DNA from: Edolisoma coerulescens
Lineage: Eukaryota; Chordata; Aves; Passeriformes; Campephagidae
Assembly (NCBI GenBank): GCA_013397115.1
Contig: VWZW01000996.1
Location: 322,092-386,091 of the forward strand
Reading direction: 5' to 3'
Length of the DNA stretch: 64,000 bases
The notes under the pieces are model-generated. The model was given only the letters and a program-made list of their open reading frames with translations. It searched no databases and was not told the origin of the DNA. Position 1 is the stretch's first letter. The number at the start of each line of letters is the position of its first letter. Positions 38,403-50,153 of the stretch are shown here, piece by piece. The translations under genes and the position numbers were made by a program.

Positions 38403-38450
38403 ATCTATACATATATATTTATAAATAGATACATATATCTATATATGCTC
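38403..38450 (+). repeat. TA/ATAC-type low-complexity repeat
   Basis: Interrupted ATACATATATATTTATAAAT and TACATATATCTATATATG words form a decayed TA-rich microsatellite. Confidence 0.7.
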
Positions 38451-38644
38451 TTCTTACCAAGGGCTCAGTCATTAACTGACACATATTGATGTATCTCAGT
38501 ACAAAGCAAGGACATCAGAATGTACTCTAGGTATTATGCAGATTCTGCACAGCTATTTGACTACAAAGGAGTTTGTCAGACTTGCTTTTTTCCATTTTGT
38601 CTTCGACCATTGTAAGTTATATATGTTTTGGGGTAGTTAAATTT

Positions 38645-38664
38645 CTATTTATTTATTTATTTAA
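38645..38664 (+). repeat. (ATTT)n microsatellite
   Basis: About four perfect ATTT units in a row, with an imperfect continuation. Confidence 0.85.
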
Positions 38665-41600
38665 TTATAGTTTCAATAATGGTTGTATTTCTTAATTTAT
38701 TTTATCATGTTCATTAAAACTGTATATGAAAGTTGCCTAAACAGAGCTCTCTCTTGGACTGAGTGCAGTATTTTTTTAAGCTGACACAGTCTAGGACCAT
38801 GAAAATTGAAATCTGCAGTAACAAAAGGTTAGAGTGTTGATGACCTCAGAATGGGAAATCCATAACTCAAAGTCCCAGTTCATTCCAACAGTCCCCATCA
38901 CCATTCCTCTAGAAGGAAGCAATCTCTAACAATGGTCAGGTGCAGATTTCTTGTCCCATCTCCTCACCAGCTCCGTCGTGCTGGCCAGTATTTACGGTGC
39001 TAAAGTAACAGCTTTTCCTACTATGTCCTTCCACAGAACTACCCAAACAGGCCTTTGGACATCTACTGCTGGGCTGGTACCACTAAGACAGTGGAAAGAA
39101 GCGGAGGCCACTTTAAGGTACTCATCCATCTGAACTCTCACAGGCATCTACTGCAGGAAGAGGCAAGCCTTCTTCTAGAAGTGCATGCTGGCTGTAAGAG
39201 AAGCTTAAGATGACCAGCTCAGATGGGAAGATCTGCTTTTGGGGAGGTCACTCCTAACCTGGGTTCTGTTGTTCCTACTTCATTGTGGCTCAGGCTGAGA
39301 ATAGACTACACAAGGAGTAAGACCCCATTCCTTATGCCCTGTTTGCCACAACTCATGCCACAATTACTGCTTTCTCACAAAGTCATCATTCAAAAACTTT
39401 CCAAGTTAAGGTTACTGATGTTGACCAAGGAAAGCTTCAGACGATTCAGAATCATAAAGGATTTTTTCAGCTATAGTTAAGTTTTCCAGTCATGTTACAA
39501 AGCGCTGAGAAAAAAAATGGCTCTAGATTACTGAACCATTTCCTATCTATCTTACTGAGATTCAAAGCAGAGTCTGAAAAATGTACTACGTGGATGTATC
39601 CTCTGTCCTCATGCTACCCCACAGCAGCATGGATAGCTCTGTAGTCATTTTGTAGTAATATACTAAATATTGGCCCTAAATATGAGTATTTTCTTTCCAG
39701 CTTCTAAAATATTATAGAAATATTCACTGCTTCATTAGAAAAAATAAATTATGTATTTCTGGGTACTGAAAACTAGCTTAGTTCAACTTCTAAACTCCTA
39801 TTCTAGTGTTGAAAATCATTACCAAATGGTTTTATCCAAACTGCTGCCAGAATTGTAATGTTTTCATTAATCAAAAGAAACAAGCCAAAACTTAAACAAA
39901 ACTAGCTTGAAAATAGATCAATAAACAATACATAATACTACTGCATAGCTGAAAACTTTTTTCCTTTACTGAAAATATGGCTTCCCCAAATGATTTTTAC
40001 CCAAATTTTTAAAAAAAACAAAAAAAAATATTAAAAAGCCTCTTCCATGTTACATCCTTAAGTTTTTTTGGGTAGAGATTTCTTTATATCAGTGGTTCCA
40101 GTGAAGGTATTGCTCTTGCATGATATAGCAGGAAAGAGTGGAATCACTAGTATGCATGGTGAAGTTGATTCATATAAATGAGAAAGGCAACTGAAAAGAC
40201 ATCATTTTCCTTTAGGTTTGCCAGGAAAATGGATCAATGACCTCCTACTTTCTAAGACTACTTGGAATCTTCCTGATAATTTAGGTCTAAAATTGTCAAA
40301 ATATTTTAAGAGATACTAGATGAAACTGACCCACTTAAAAATTCCATAAGCCTTAATTAACTCAAAAACTGCTCTTCCATGCAATTGCTGAGATACAGAA
40401 AGCTTCTAACACAGGTCTTGTAATAGAATTTAAGCAAGGGATCAATTTTTTTAACTGTATTACTACTTTACAATTTCTTTAATGTTATACGTGCTGTACT
40501 TTGTGCATGCTCAACACGTGAAGTTTGTGAAGATTTTTGAACAATGTGGGGCACGGTTTTGCAATAGGCAAAGTAACTCAATAAAGGTTAGAATTATATG
40601 AATTCAAAGTAACATCCAAACTGTTATGTTATAATAAATAACAGAAACAAATGTAGACTGAAGGGTAGGACTAGAGAGATGAACTTACTCTGAACTTATT
40701 TTAATGAAATGTCCACTCAGAAAACAAAAGTCAGACTAATGTGACTTTGTTTTCTTGATGTCCCATGTGAAATAAACTTTGAGTGTGAGTATGTTTGAAA
40801 CAGAGCAAATGTACATACTATACACAGGAAGCATGGATATTTGTGGATGTGAGATAAGCAAGGGAATCTTAAAAAAATGCATTTTTAAGAAAAACCACAT
40901 AGTAAACACAGCCAATTAAAACATAACCACATATCTTAGTAGCAAAATAATATGACCTCTTGCCTTTAAAACATTTAAAAATACTTCGTTCCTGCACAAG
41001 TCCTCTTTTCTCAAAAGGATGAGATATCTTTTGTTTCCAAATAATCATTAGCCTAACATCTTTTAAACTGCTGCAAAGGAACTACTAATGTTCCTCTTAC
41101 ACTACTAGCAGAGCAACGCTGCTAAATGATTAGCCCTTGCTGGGAAACAGAGATTTGGTGTTTTCAGTCTAAACACATCAAAGGAAGAGTTAGAAGAGAA
41201 GTCAGGGCAAAAGGGGAAATAGGGTCAATCTACAACTCCATTGTCTGAGTGGGGAGCACAACAATGAAATGAAAGAGGGGAAAAAAAACCAAAGAACAAG
41301 GCAGAACAAAGAAGTGTCTGGGCCTGCCTTGGTTTGTGCTAGGAACTGAGATGTTATAAATTAACAAATAAACAAGGATAGGACAAGCTGTTAGCCAAGC
41401 CTCTACAGTATCTGGGCAGAGATGAATATGTGTCCTGACATATGAACTAAATCATCATAATAGGCAAGTCTGAATGTGACACGTATCTTTAAAGTATTTG
41501 TAAATGCTACAACCACTCCATCCATTGTTCCTCAATTTCCAAAATTCACCTGGTTTTGTTCAAACCAGATTTTATCTGTAAACAGCAGCTGGTTTGGGCC

Positions 41601-42277
41601 AAATACAACAAACATATTTCACTGGATTTGGTTTGTTGCCATTCTATTTTATTCCTTCACCAGATAGCATGGAAACAGACATCCGGGAAGCTGTGACAGC
41701 TATTCAAACAATAATAGATGAATAGAGGTAGCCATTCTCTTGTCTTTGTTCCTAAAAGCAAGTAGGATAAGTTCAGACCAGTCACCAATCAAACCGGAGA
41801 ATATTGATATTGCCAGGATTTGAAAGCAAGTGATAATAGCTGGCTGAAAAAAAATACTATACAGATTACTGCCATTCTGTAATTGTGTCATGCTTTTTTT
41901 GCAATGCATCTTGAGGCTTTTCTGTTCCTTTCAAAATATTCCACATGTATTTGTTCCTAACACAGGCTCACTCTTACCATTTTAATGATGAAAGAGGATT
42001 CTGCTTCCACTTTTTATTACCATAAATCTGGTGCACACATTTTTTTTCTACATTGTAGAAACAATCTATTCCATTTGGCCTAATATTATTTTGGTTTGAG
42101 CTGTCAAACACTCTTTAGTACAAAGCTTTATATTTCACCTTCCTTGCTGTTAGAGGTTTCAAGTGTGAGAAGCTCTTCTGTTTTAATTCATCTGTAATTC
42201 TTTATTTACATTAACACAAAAGAACAAGGGATCCCATATCCTGAATTGATATGTTTAATAATTTCAGGCATATATAA

Positions 42278-42306
42278 ACAAAGAAACAAACAAACAAACA
42301 AACAAA
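42278..42306 (+). repeat. (AAAC)n microsatellite
   Basis: Five consecutive perfect CAAA units (42287-42306), preceded by AACAAAGAAA. It inflates the nearby 93-codon plus-strand frame. Confidence 0.9.
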
Positions 42307-43424
42307 AACCTCTTGCCCAATTCCCATACCATGTGGCTGCTTTACAGATCTGGTCATTCAAGATTCACCCTGTATGTTACTGGGGGCAATGCAAGACGAC
42401 TGTGAAGGATGTTACCAACTATAAAAGGACTGTACTGAAACGAACTTACAAAATTTTTTTTCAATCTCCAATTTATTTACTTCTTTTTATACAAACAACA
42501 GTTCTCCAGGACACCCAAATACTCTGAAATTAAAACATTTGTGACCGAGGCAGCTGGAAATCAGGAGGGAATATCAAATATTCAAATAGACTAAATGACT
42601 GGTTAATGTTTCTGTAACACTTCAAACAGGCTGGTGCTCCCACAGTTAATAGTACCATTGCAAATGCTGTCCACTGAGTTCTGCTTCTTGGATTGGTATA
42701 TTTGCCTGAGGACTTTGGGAATAGCAACTCTCTAATAATGAAATATGACAAAAAGATTAAAAACCTACATGGAAAGGATCACAGCTACTAAGTTTCTTGG
42801 ATGTATGCTTTACACACAATGGCTTTGCACCTGATGCAATTGCATATATTTGTGCAAGTAGGTCTTACAGAACTCATGCATCTATGTATCAAATCTACCA
42901 TTATGGACCATTTTCCTAGGTGGAACAGCTTCCAAACATGCACACCCTCACTTGATGCAAAGAACTACACAGGAATGAAAGGAATTTAGTTTTATGTGTC
43001 CACTTTGGAGGTAGGACTTTCCCTAGATGTTTAGATGCAGGACTTTCTCACCAGCAGTAAGACCCATATTTTCTGACAATTCTATGAGATTTTAACCACT
43101 GAAAACATAATGTACTAACACGATGCTTTTCCTTTTTGGAAAAAAAAAAATTAATATATTTCCAGTATTTCTTTAATCCTTTTAAAGAACATGCATTCTC
43201 TACAGGTCATTCTTCACTACTGCACAGGATCATTGATCATACTGCATTTGGAGTTGCCTCTATAATGGCAAATTAGAGCCAGATGGAGAATCGCTTCTTG
43301 AACACAACATTTGGGATCACTCTTTCTCCAGGGTTCAGTGATACCCCTTCTATGCTGATACCTTGTGAGTCAATTTTTCTATAAGCACAGAGCGGGGAAA
43401 CCAGGAACATATTGCTGGCTGGAA

Positions 43425-43610
43425 TAAGGACATGGAAGGTTGTAAACAGAGAGGACTTGACAAAAGACAGGGAGCAATCAAGAAGTGAGGAAATAGAAAG
43501 TTGAGAAAATAGGGAAGAAGGGCACTCAAGGTGGCCAAACATTTTGGAAAGGGGTAATAGGAGTGGGATTATGAGGTGAAAGAGGGGAGGAGAAAGACTG
43601 TCCAGGAGCA
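43425..43610 (+). other. Purine-rich block 4
   Basis: A shorter AG-rich tract (GAGAGGACTTGACAAAAGAC, AGGTGAAAGAGGGGAGGAGA) in the intron upstream of exon A. The 112-codon minus-strand frame across it is a compositional shadow with no recognised domain. Confidence 0.5.
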
Positions 43611-45694
43611 AGAAATTTATACTGACTCAGCAAAAAATAAACAAAACAGCTAAACTGTTGTTTTTCACATAGAACAGATTTTGCACAAGTAATTCTTGTT
43701 GTATTTCAAGAATTTTAGTTGAATGTAAGTGAAATTTACAGCTGTCAAAGCAAATATATAAATTACATTCTTTAAAGATCACATATTTTAGTTTGTTAAG
43801 GAATTACGGGTATAACATCACTAAAAATGAACAGAAAGAGTTGGCAATATATATTCAAAAAGCAAAAATGTAATTAGTGGTGATGTTCCAGCTGTGAGGA
43901 TTTCTTTAGGCTTTTTGGACTAGATCAAGTTGAGTTTATTCTTCATTTTACATGTCCCTAGGAGGGCCTCAGAGTCAATCAGCACAACTCATCTAATTTT
44001 CTCTTTCAATAAAAGGATTATTTTAATAACCTTTATCTTATTTTGCAGCCTATTACTGATTAGGGCTGGGTCAAGCAGTATTGGCTGATTTATTTATTCT
44101 AAGGATTTCATAATATTTTAGAATAAATTATCATTCTTATTTTTAAACAAACATATTTTACCATACAGTGGAATGTTAAAATGCCAGTGGTATTTCTATT
44201 CTGTGTATTTTGGCATCATAACACATGACGTGCAAAAAAAAATTATACGGTTTCTCTGTCCCCATAATAAAAAGTATCTTATTTACTCAGAGGTTTTTTT
44301 CACGCAATTTTTTAAAGTGCATTGAATGATCAGGAAAAAAGAAGAAATGGGATAGTCAGAGATGATTCTGTATATATATGATAATCATAAAACACATATA
44401 TCTTGAACAGCTGACAGTAACATTCATTAACTCTGAAGAAATTAAGAAATTAACTCTAAATTCCTAAAGATGAAATGATTGTTAAAAAGGTATTCTAAAT
44501 ATTTTATTGCATTTTTAAAAAATATACTAGTATAAAAAGAAGGCACTTTATAATTTTATAACCTGCAGTTCTTAATTGTAAGAACAATGCCCATTATTTC
44601 TTTTTTAAAATCCTTATATGCTACTGGCAGGAATCGGATGCAGAGTAAGGCCATCTGTGCTTTGGATGCTGAAAAAAATATAAATGTATTTTACCGGTTC
44701 ATGTCAAACATCACAATTAGTACTCTGCTAACTCCACTCCATCAGCCAGGCAATACTGAGTGCTAAAAAGAATGTTTCCTGGCTTTGTAGCAATTCCATA
44801 AGAACTGCTTATATGCATATATGTACGCAGAGGGTTCTGCAAATGTGTCTCCCTGGAGGTTCACAAGAGTCATTCTCAGCTTCTTCCAAAGTAATGTTGA
44901 GGGGTGTCCATGATCAACTATGCAGTGAAGGGATATTTGGTTAGGAAATCAAACCCCAACATTCACAAAACCAGCTATTTAATCTCCTTTATTGTGTTGG
45001 CTCAGAAGCTGGCTCCCTGATCATATATCCAGCTTTCCTAAATGTATGAAGAATCAAATGATCAAGCCAAGTATTTTCAGTCTAAGCTAAATTCCTGATT
45101 AACATCAAACTTCAAATTAGGGACTGGACTTTAAGGCTGCATAATGAATGTATTGTAGACTAAACCTCACATTTGCAAAATTATGGACATAAATATGCAC
45201 ATCTAAACTGATAAAAGCAATACACAAGGCAATGCATCCACAGTACGCATACTTATTTTTGTGCTGCCCATTCCTCCCTATAACTGCCTCCATATGGCTA
45301 CTGCAAAATGCAGAGAAAATAACATTCGACAATGTAACAGTTGCATTTTGCTAGAATTTATTGGATCATTTCAAGGGCCACATGACTTGGATTAATAATC
45401 CTCTGGACATGTTTCATGAAATTTGAAAAACATCTATTATTTGAGGATTTGAGGTGATTTAAAAATAAGGAATATCAACAATATTAGCATTTTTGTCATT
45501 GTCACCTAAAATAACAGCACTCCTCCATTGTAAGTGTAATGGTAGTAAGAAGGGAGTTTTTGATAAGAGCACAGCTGGTAACTTGTAATTCTCTGAAGAT
45601 GAAGGGTTTATGTTAATACCTGGAACTGCATTGTATTCATACTATTTTCCTTGGTCTGTGTTCAGTTAATAATTCTAATATTCATTCTCTTCAG

Positions 45695-45759
45695 GAAAAA
45701 GCCAAAAAAGTCAGTGTTTTCAAGAAGTCTGTATCTAGGCATGTTGAAACTATGGGGGC
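45695..45759 (+). other. Exon-like block on the strand opposite DACH1
   Basis: A 65-nt segment between a good acceptor (pyrimidine-rich TTCATTCTCTTCAG ending 45694) and a strong donor GTAAGTATT (45760 on). One frame is open throughout (EKAKKVSVFKKSVSRHVETM, then Gly and two bases). No partner exon was found and I do not recognise the peptide. It could be an exon of an antisense non-coding RNA or a chance pairing of splice signals. Confidence 0.25.
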
Positions 45760-48700
45760 GTAAGTATTAATTCTCCTGCTACCTTGTCACATGGCCCATG
45801 TTCTTGGTAATCTGCTGACAGCATGAATCAGATGCCCAAAAAGAAAACGAATATATGGTAATGTGTCTGAGCAACACTCGTCAGCTGTCATTCATTCAGC
45901 AACTCATAACCTGTCCCATACCCTCATCCCCAGAGTGCTGGCAAGAAGATGAGGTTGACCAGGCATGCTTGGCATCTGGTGTAAAGTGGCAGCACAGAAG
46001 TCAACAGTATTGCATTTCACAAATAAATACGTCAGAGAAGTTCAACAGAGAAGGCAAAAGAGGTTTAAACACTTCTTATTTATGGCAACTTATACCAGTC
46101 ATCTGTCCCAGCAGAAAAATATTTATCTGGTCAGAATATGTAAAACTGGATCTATTGATTAATGTAAGTGATTTGTTTAACTGAATATTCATACAGAATA
46201 CTGTCATGTTTCTTTTTATGAAAACGAGAAAAGCTCATATTTTAGACAAATTCATAAAATGTCCAGTGACAGTTTTTTGCAGAAATCCAGTATTTAAAAA
46301 CATGTATACTCATATTCTCTTCACTTCCTTGCAAGATCCTATTAATTGCCCATGATTTTAATAACTTCTTTAACAAAAGGGATACTAGCAATTACCTCTA
46401 ATATTTGGATTTATAATACATGGATTAGACCAGTGAATAAGACAACCAGCCTAAAATGCACAGCAAGACAGAAACATATTGAGGAAAGCTGTTCCTGAGC
46501 TTTTGCCTTGCCAGAATTCCTGCCCTGGATGTATTAGTGCCAAATATGCCAGTAAAATAAAATAATCAGGAACCTAATCAGATGGACCCAACTGACACAA
46601 CTGTATGGGGCTACTGGGCAATAGGTTCAGGAATCCATGAACATGCAATGAAAAGCTTCAAATGCTTTGAAAATGCAGGGGAAGGAACCACGCTTTGAAA
46701 ACAACGTACTGAGGGAACTGTGCTGGTCCAGCCCTGCAGTCAGGCTTCTGAGAGGTTAAAGAAACAGGTGTTTTATCATCAATAGTTCAATAATGTGTCC
46801 AGTCTTTGCTTGAGCACCCAAATGGCAATACACACTTTTTACAGAAATATATGATCTAGTAACTCCAGGTCTTAACTCTCTTCACACCTAATACACCAAG
46901 TGTTACTGAAAACAAAAGGATCTGAAGCATCCTGTTTTGACAAACTCACCAGGAAGGGTACAAAAGGAGTGAGCTGATTTAGTATAATGAAGCAGTATAA
47001 CACAGAGGCTTCCTTATTTTTGTGGCTGAAACACCCACATTTGCGTAAGAGAGTATATTTAACTCACTTTTTTTCCAAATTATTCCACAATATTTTTTTA
47101 GCAGATATAATAAACATCCTTAATGTGTCTATCTATGGAATGGTTCCAGTACGCAGATGCAAATGTTGTAGACAATAATCGATGTACACAGTTTGGATTA
47201 TATGGTTATGATATCCTAATAGAAATTTGGCTGCCTGCCTATGGGAGTTCAACATGAGCTTCATAGTTTATAGCATCAGAAACAGTCCTTTACTGTATTA
47301 TAGCCACATTTCTCAAACCATTGCCTATACATTATATCCTAATATCTGATTTTCACAGAAATCCATAATAATAAATAAACAAAATCCCTAAACCCCAGGG
47401 TGCTCAGAAACAAAATTCAGAATGAAAAGGCAAGCATTTCTACATCTGATATGATTTCTCTAGCAATTCATTCATCAAACATCTGCAACAAGCTGCCAGA
47501 ATATGTCCATCAGTGAGATTTCTATGGCATTCACTAGCTTGATGCTCACTGATAGAATAATGTAGATTTTACCTCTAATGTTTTCTGCTCCATTTGAGGC
47601 ATCCACTTTAAAGTGAGATTTGGCCTGCATGTGTTTTCATGTCTTGGAATACGTAATTTATGCTAATAGATCAGAATACATATTAGAGAAGACCAAAAAA
47701 ATATCCTTTATGTATTTATGCATTATGAGTCACATTCAGCACTGATTTAAGAAGATAAAAAATAGTTCAGAGTCATCATGTAACATGGATCAGTTTGGTT
47801 TACATTAAATACAGAAAATTAAAGTACCCTACACAGCAAACATGCCATACACTTCCTGGTAAATTAAAATCTCTTTTAGGATCCATTTAAAATCTCCATG
47901 CAAATTAAATATTTTGTTCAGTCTTTTATGTACATGATATCATAATATTAAGAAAATATGCATTGCATCTCCACTATAGGGACAGATCTTCTTACTAATT
48001 TTGTTTCATATTAAAACTTCTCCAAACATTTCAATGTTTATGCCAATAATGTAATTGAAAAATTCTTTATTTCAATCCTTAAGCAATTATTAATGTTATG
48101 CAACAGAAACAAAATACAAATCCCAAGACTGGTTCAAAGGTTCTCTAAGAATTTATGATAATTTATGTATGTGATAGCTGTAAATAAACAAAACTGAAAT
48201 CAAAAGATCTTTAGCATTATTGTACTGTGAAAACAGTTACTGCCTAAACAAACTGAAACAGACTGAACAAGCTTTATTATCTCAACCTGATGATATCATT
48301 ACATATTTAAGGATAATACTTTTATTCTTTATCCCAATAACAGGCTTTCTTTTAGCCCAGCTTGTAAAAAAAAGAAAGAGCCACATCAGGAAATTATCAC
48401 CCTACATGGTTTTGTGAACTCCTGCACCCAGAAGATTGAGACGAGCAAGTCACAGCAATTGCAGTGATTTTTTTTGTTCAGTTTTTGAAAAGGAAGTCAG
48501 TGCTACAGATTGATGGTTGTATACAAAATTTTAGCACAATTTAAAAAATTTTAGCACGATAAGTTCAAAAGGTAAAATCCAAATCCTTTTTTTCCAGAAT
48601 CACTGTCTTTGTCTTCTCTTTGTCCTAGCTGTTCCACAATTCAGCTTATTCTACTGCTTCCTGCACTTTTTCCTTACATCTCAGACACTTTCCTCAGTAG

Positions 48701-49113
48701 CACTGATTGTTTCTAAAGTGTCTTTGTTTCAGTAGTTTCTACTCATTCCAAGATATGAAAAAATTAGTTTGCTTGTTGAAATTGCAAGACCAAAGAAAAA
48801 AATACAATTAGAGGAAAGGAAAAGATTGTGACAGAAATCTGAAGGGACAAGTCAGCCTAGATAATCTCTCTGTTTACAAAATAAAACAGATCTTGACTTC
48901 TTTTCTCCTTATTCATTCTCACATATAAAACTCATTCTCTCATAAAGAACTGAGAAAACAAGATCTGAATCATTATGAAAACAGGTAAGAAATCAGAAAA
49001 GAAGGTCTTAAAAATACATCTTTAGTTTACGCTCAATTTTCCTGTATTTTGGTAAAATCATAACTGGAGTGGTCCTGATCTGACTTTTGCTTTTTTTGCT
49101 AAAAATGCCAACA

Positions 49114-49137
49114 CAACCCAACCAACCAACCAACCAA
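49114..49137 (+). repeat. (CCAA)n microsatellite
   Basis: Five consecutive CCAA units at 49118-49137, with an imperfect ACAACCCA-like lead-in. Confidence 0.9.
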
Positions 49138-49750
49138 AATTAAAGAAAATATAAGTATGTTTGCCTGGGAATGTGTAGGAAGGTTAATATTAGGTCCAGT
49201 GGTTTGAAAGATGAGCACTTTACTATCCTACTTTACTATATCCTTAGTCTATAAAGGAAGACACCACTATGTAACACCACACTCTTCATAGAGGGACTAA
49301 AGTTGAATTGATGATCTTATCCTATGCTTAGTCTCAATTCCTCAAACGATTAGGAGTACAGAAGACATTTCTAAGTTCAGGACTTGCCTCACAACTCTTA
49401 CACAGTATGCTAAATTTGTTTTTCAGGTTAAGAACAGGAGGGAAAAGAAACCCAAGGGAACACATTCAGAAAAACTTTGCTTTAACCCTATCACTATTTT
49501 TGGATGTTCTGTCTTTGCACAGCATTAAGGGTGGCATTGTACAGTCCCAGTATACAACAGATGTTAAATGCAAAGTAAAAAAGCCAGTTGTAAATGATTG
49601 ATGGTCCTCTTTACTATTTCAAAATAAGCCCTGATTATTTATATAGTTTTGGTCACTGCTTGAAAGCATTCTATAAACCTGAACAATTGATCCATTTTTC
49701 AATGGCTTTTGGGTCTAATCTATTATGCATGTTTTTACATTCTTCTGTGC

Positions 49751-49910
49751 AAATGGCCCTGGTGAACAAGAAATGTTTAGAGTTTTGAGTGCTCCACCCA
49801 GTCCATATGGTAGGTTTGCTCTGTGTGCGAAACCTACCTTTTTCCACCAGGTCCATATGGCAGGCTTAAGCCAGCCAGGGCCTTCTATCCTCCACAGGGG
49901 CCATATGGCA
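49751..49910 (+). repeat. Minisatellite, unit about 50 bp, about three copies
   Basis: The anchor GTCCATATGG occurs at 49801 and 49851, and GGCCATATGG at 49899 (spacing 50 and 48). Each is followed by a T/CAGGYTT segment, and each unit ends in a CCACC/CCACAG-like segment (49793-49799, 49843-49849, 49891-49897). A weaker first unit starts near 49751 (AAATGGCCC). Units have diverged by substitutions and a small indel, so this is an old duplication. The open frames on both strands here come from the repeat itself. Confidence 0.7.
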
Positions 49911-50130
49911 GAGAGCTCAGTGAACACTCATTGACCTTCTATTAATATTTTACATTTCTCTAGCACATAGACATACAGACAGACGTATATGAACTGATCA
50001 GATTGAGTAGAAAAGAGTTAGCTCCTGAAACTTCTTTAGCCACATAACCAATATATCTACGATAATACGGTAATAGATGTGGAATCTGTTTTTTTCAGTT
50101 TTATTAAAAACCTGAGAAGTCGAATGTAAA

Positions 50131-50153
50131 ATTTATCAAATTATTTGATAAAT
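50131..50153 (+). repeat. Perfect inverted repeat, 10-bp arms, 3-nt loop
   Basis: ATTTATCAAA (50131-50140) and TTTGATAAAT (50144-50153) are exact reverse complements around TTA. The arms are AT-rich, so a stable RNA hairpin is unlikely. Confidence 0.9.

Noticed and set aside
38931..39480. GC-richer stretch with two plus-strand frames (60 and 85 codons), considered as a retroelement or gene fragment.
   Set aside because: No reverse transcriptase, gag or cellular protein motif was seen in any frame.
43273..43611. 112-codon minus-strand frame containing VIPNV, considered as the missing DACH1 exon with SPNVLP.
   Set aside because: The surrounding residues do not fit DACH1 and the frame is a shadow of a purine-rich block.
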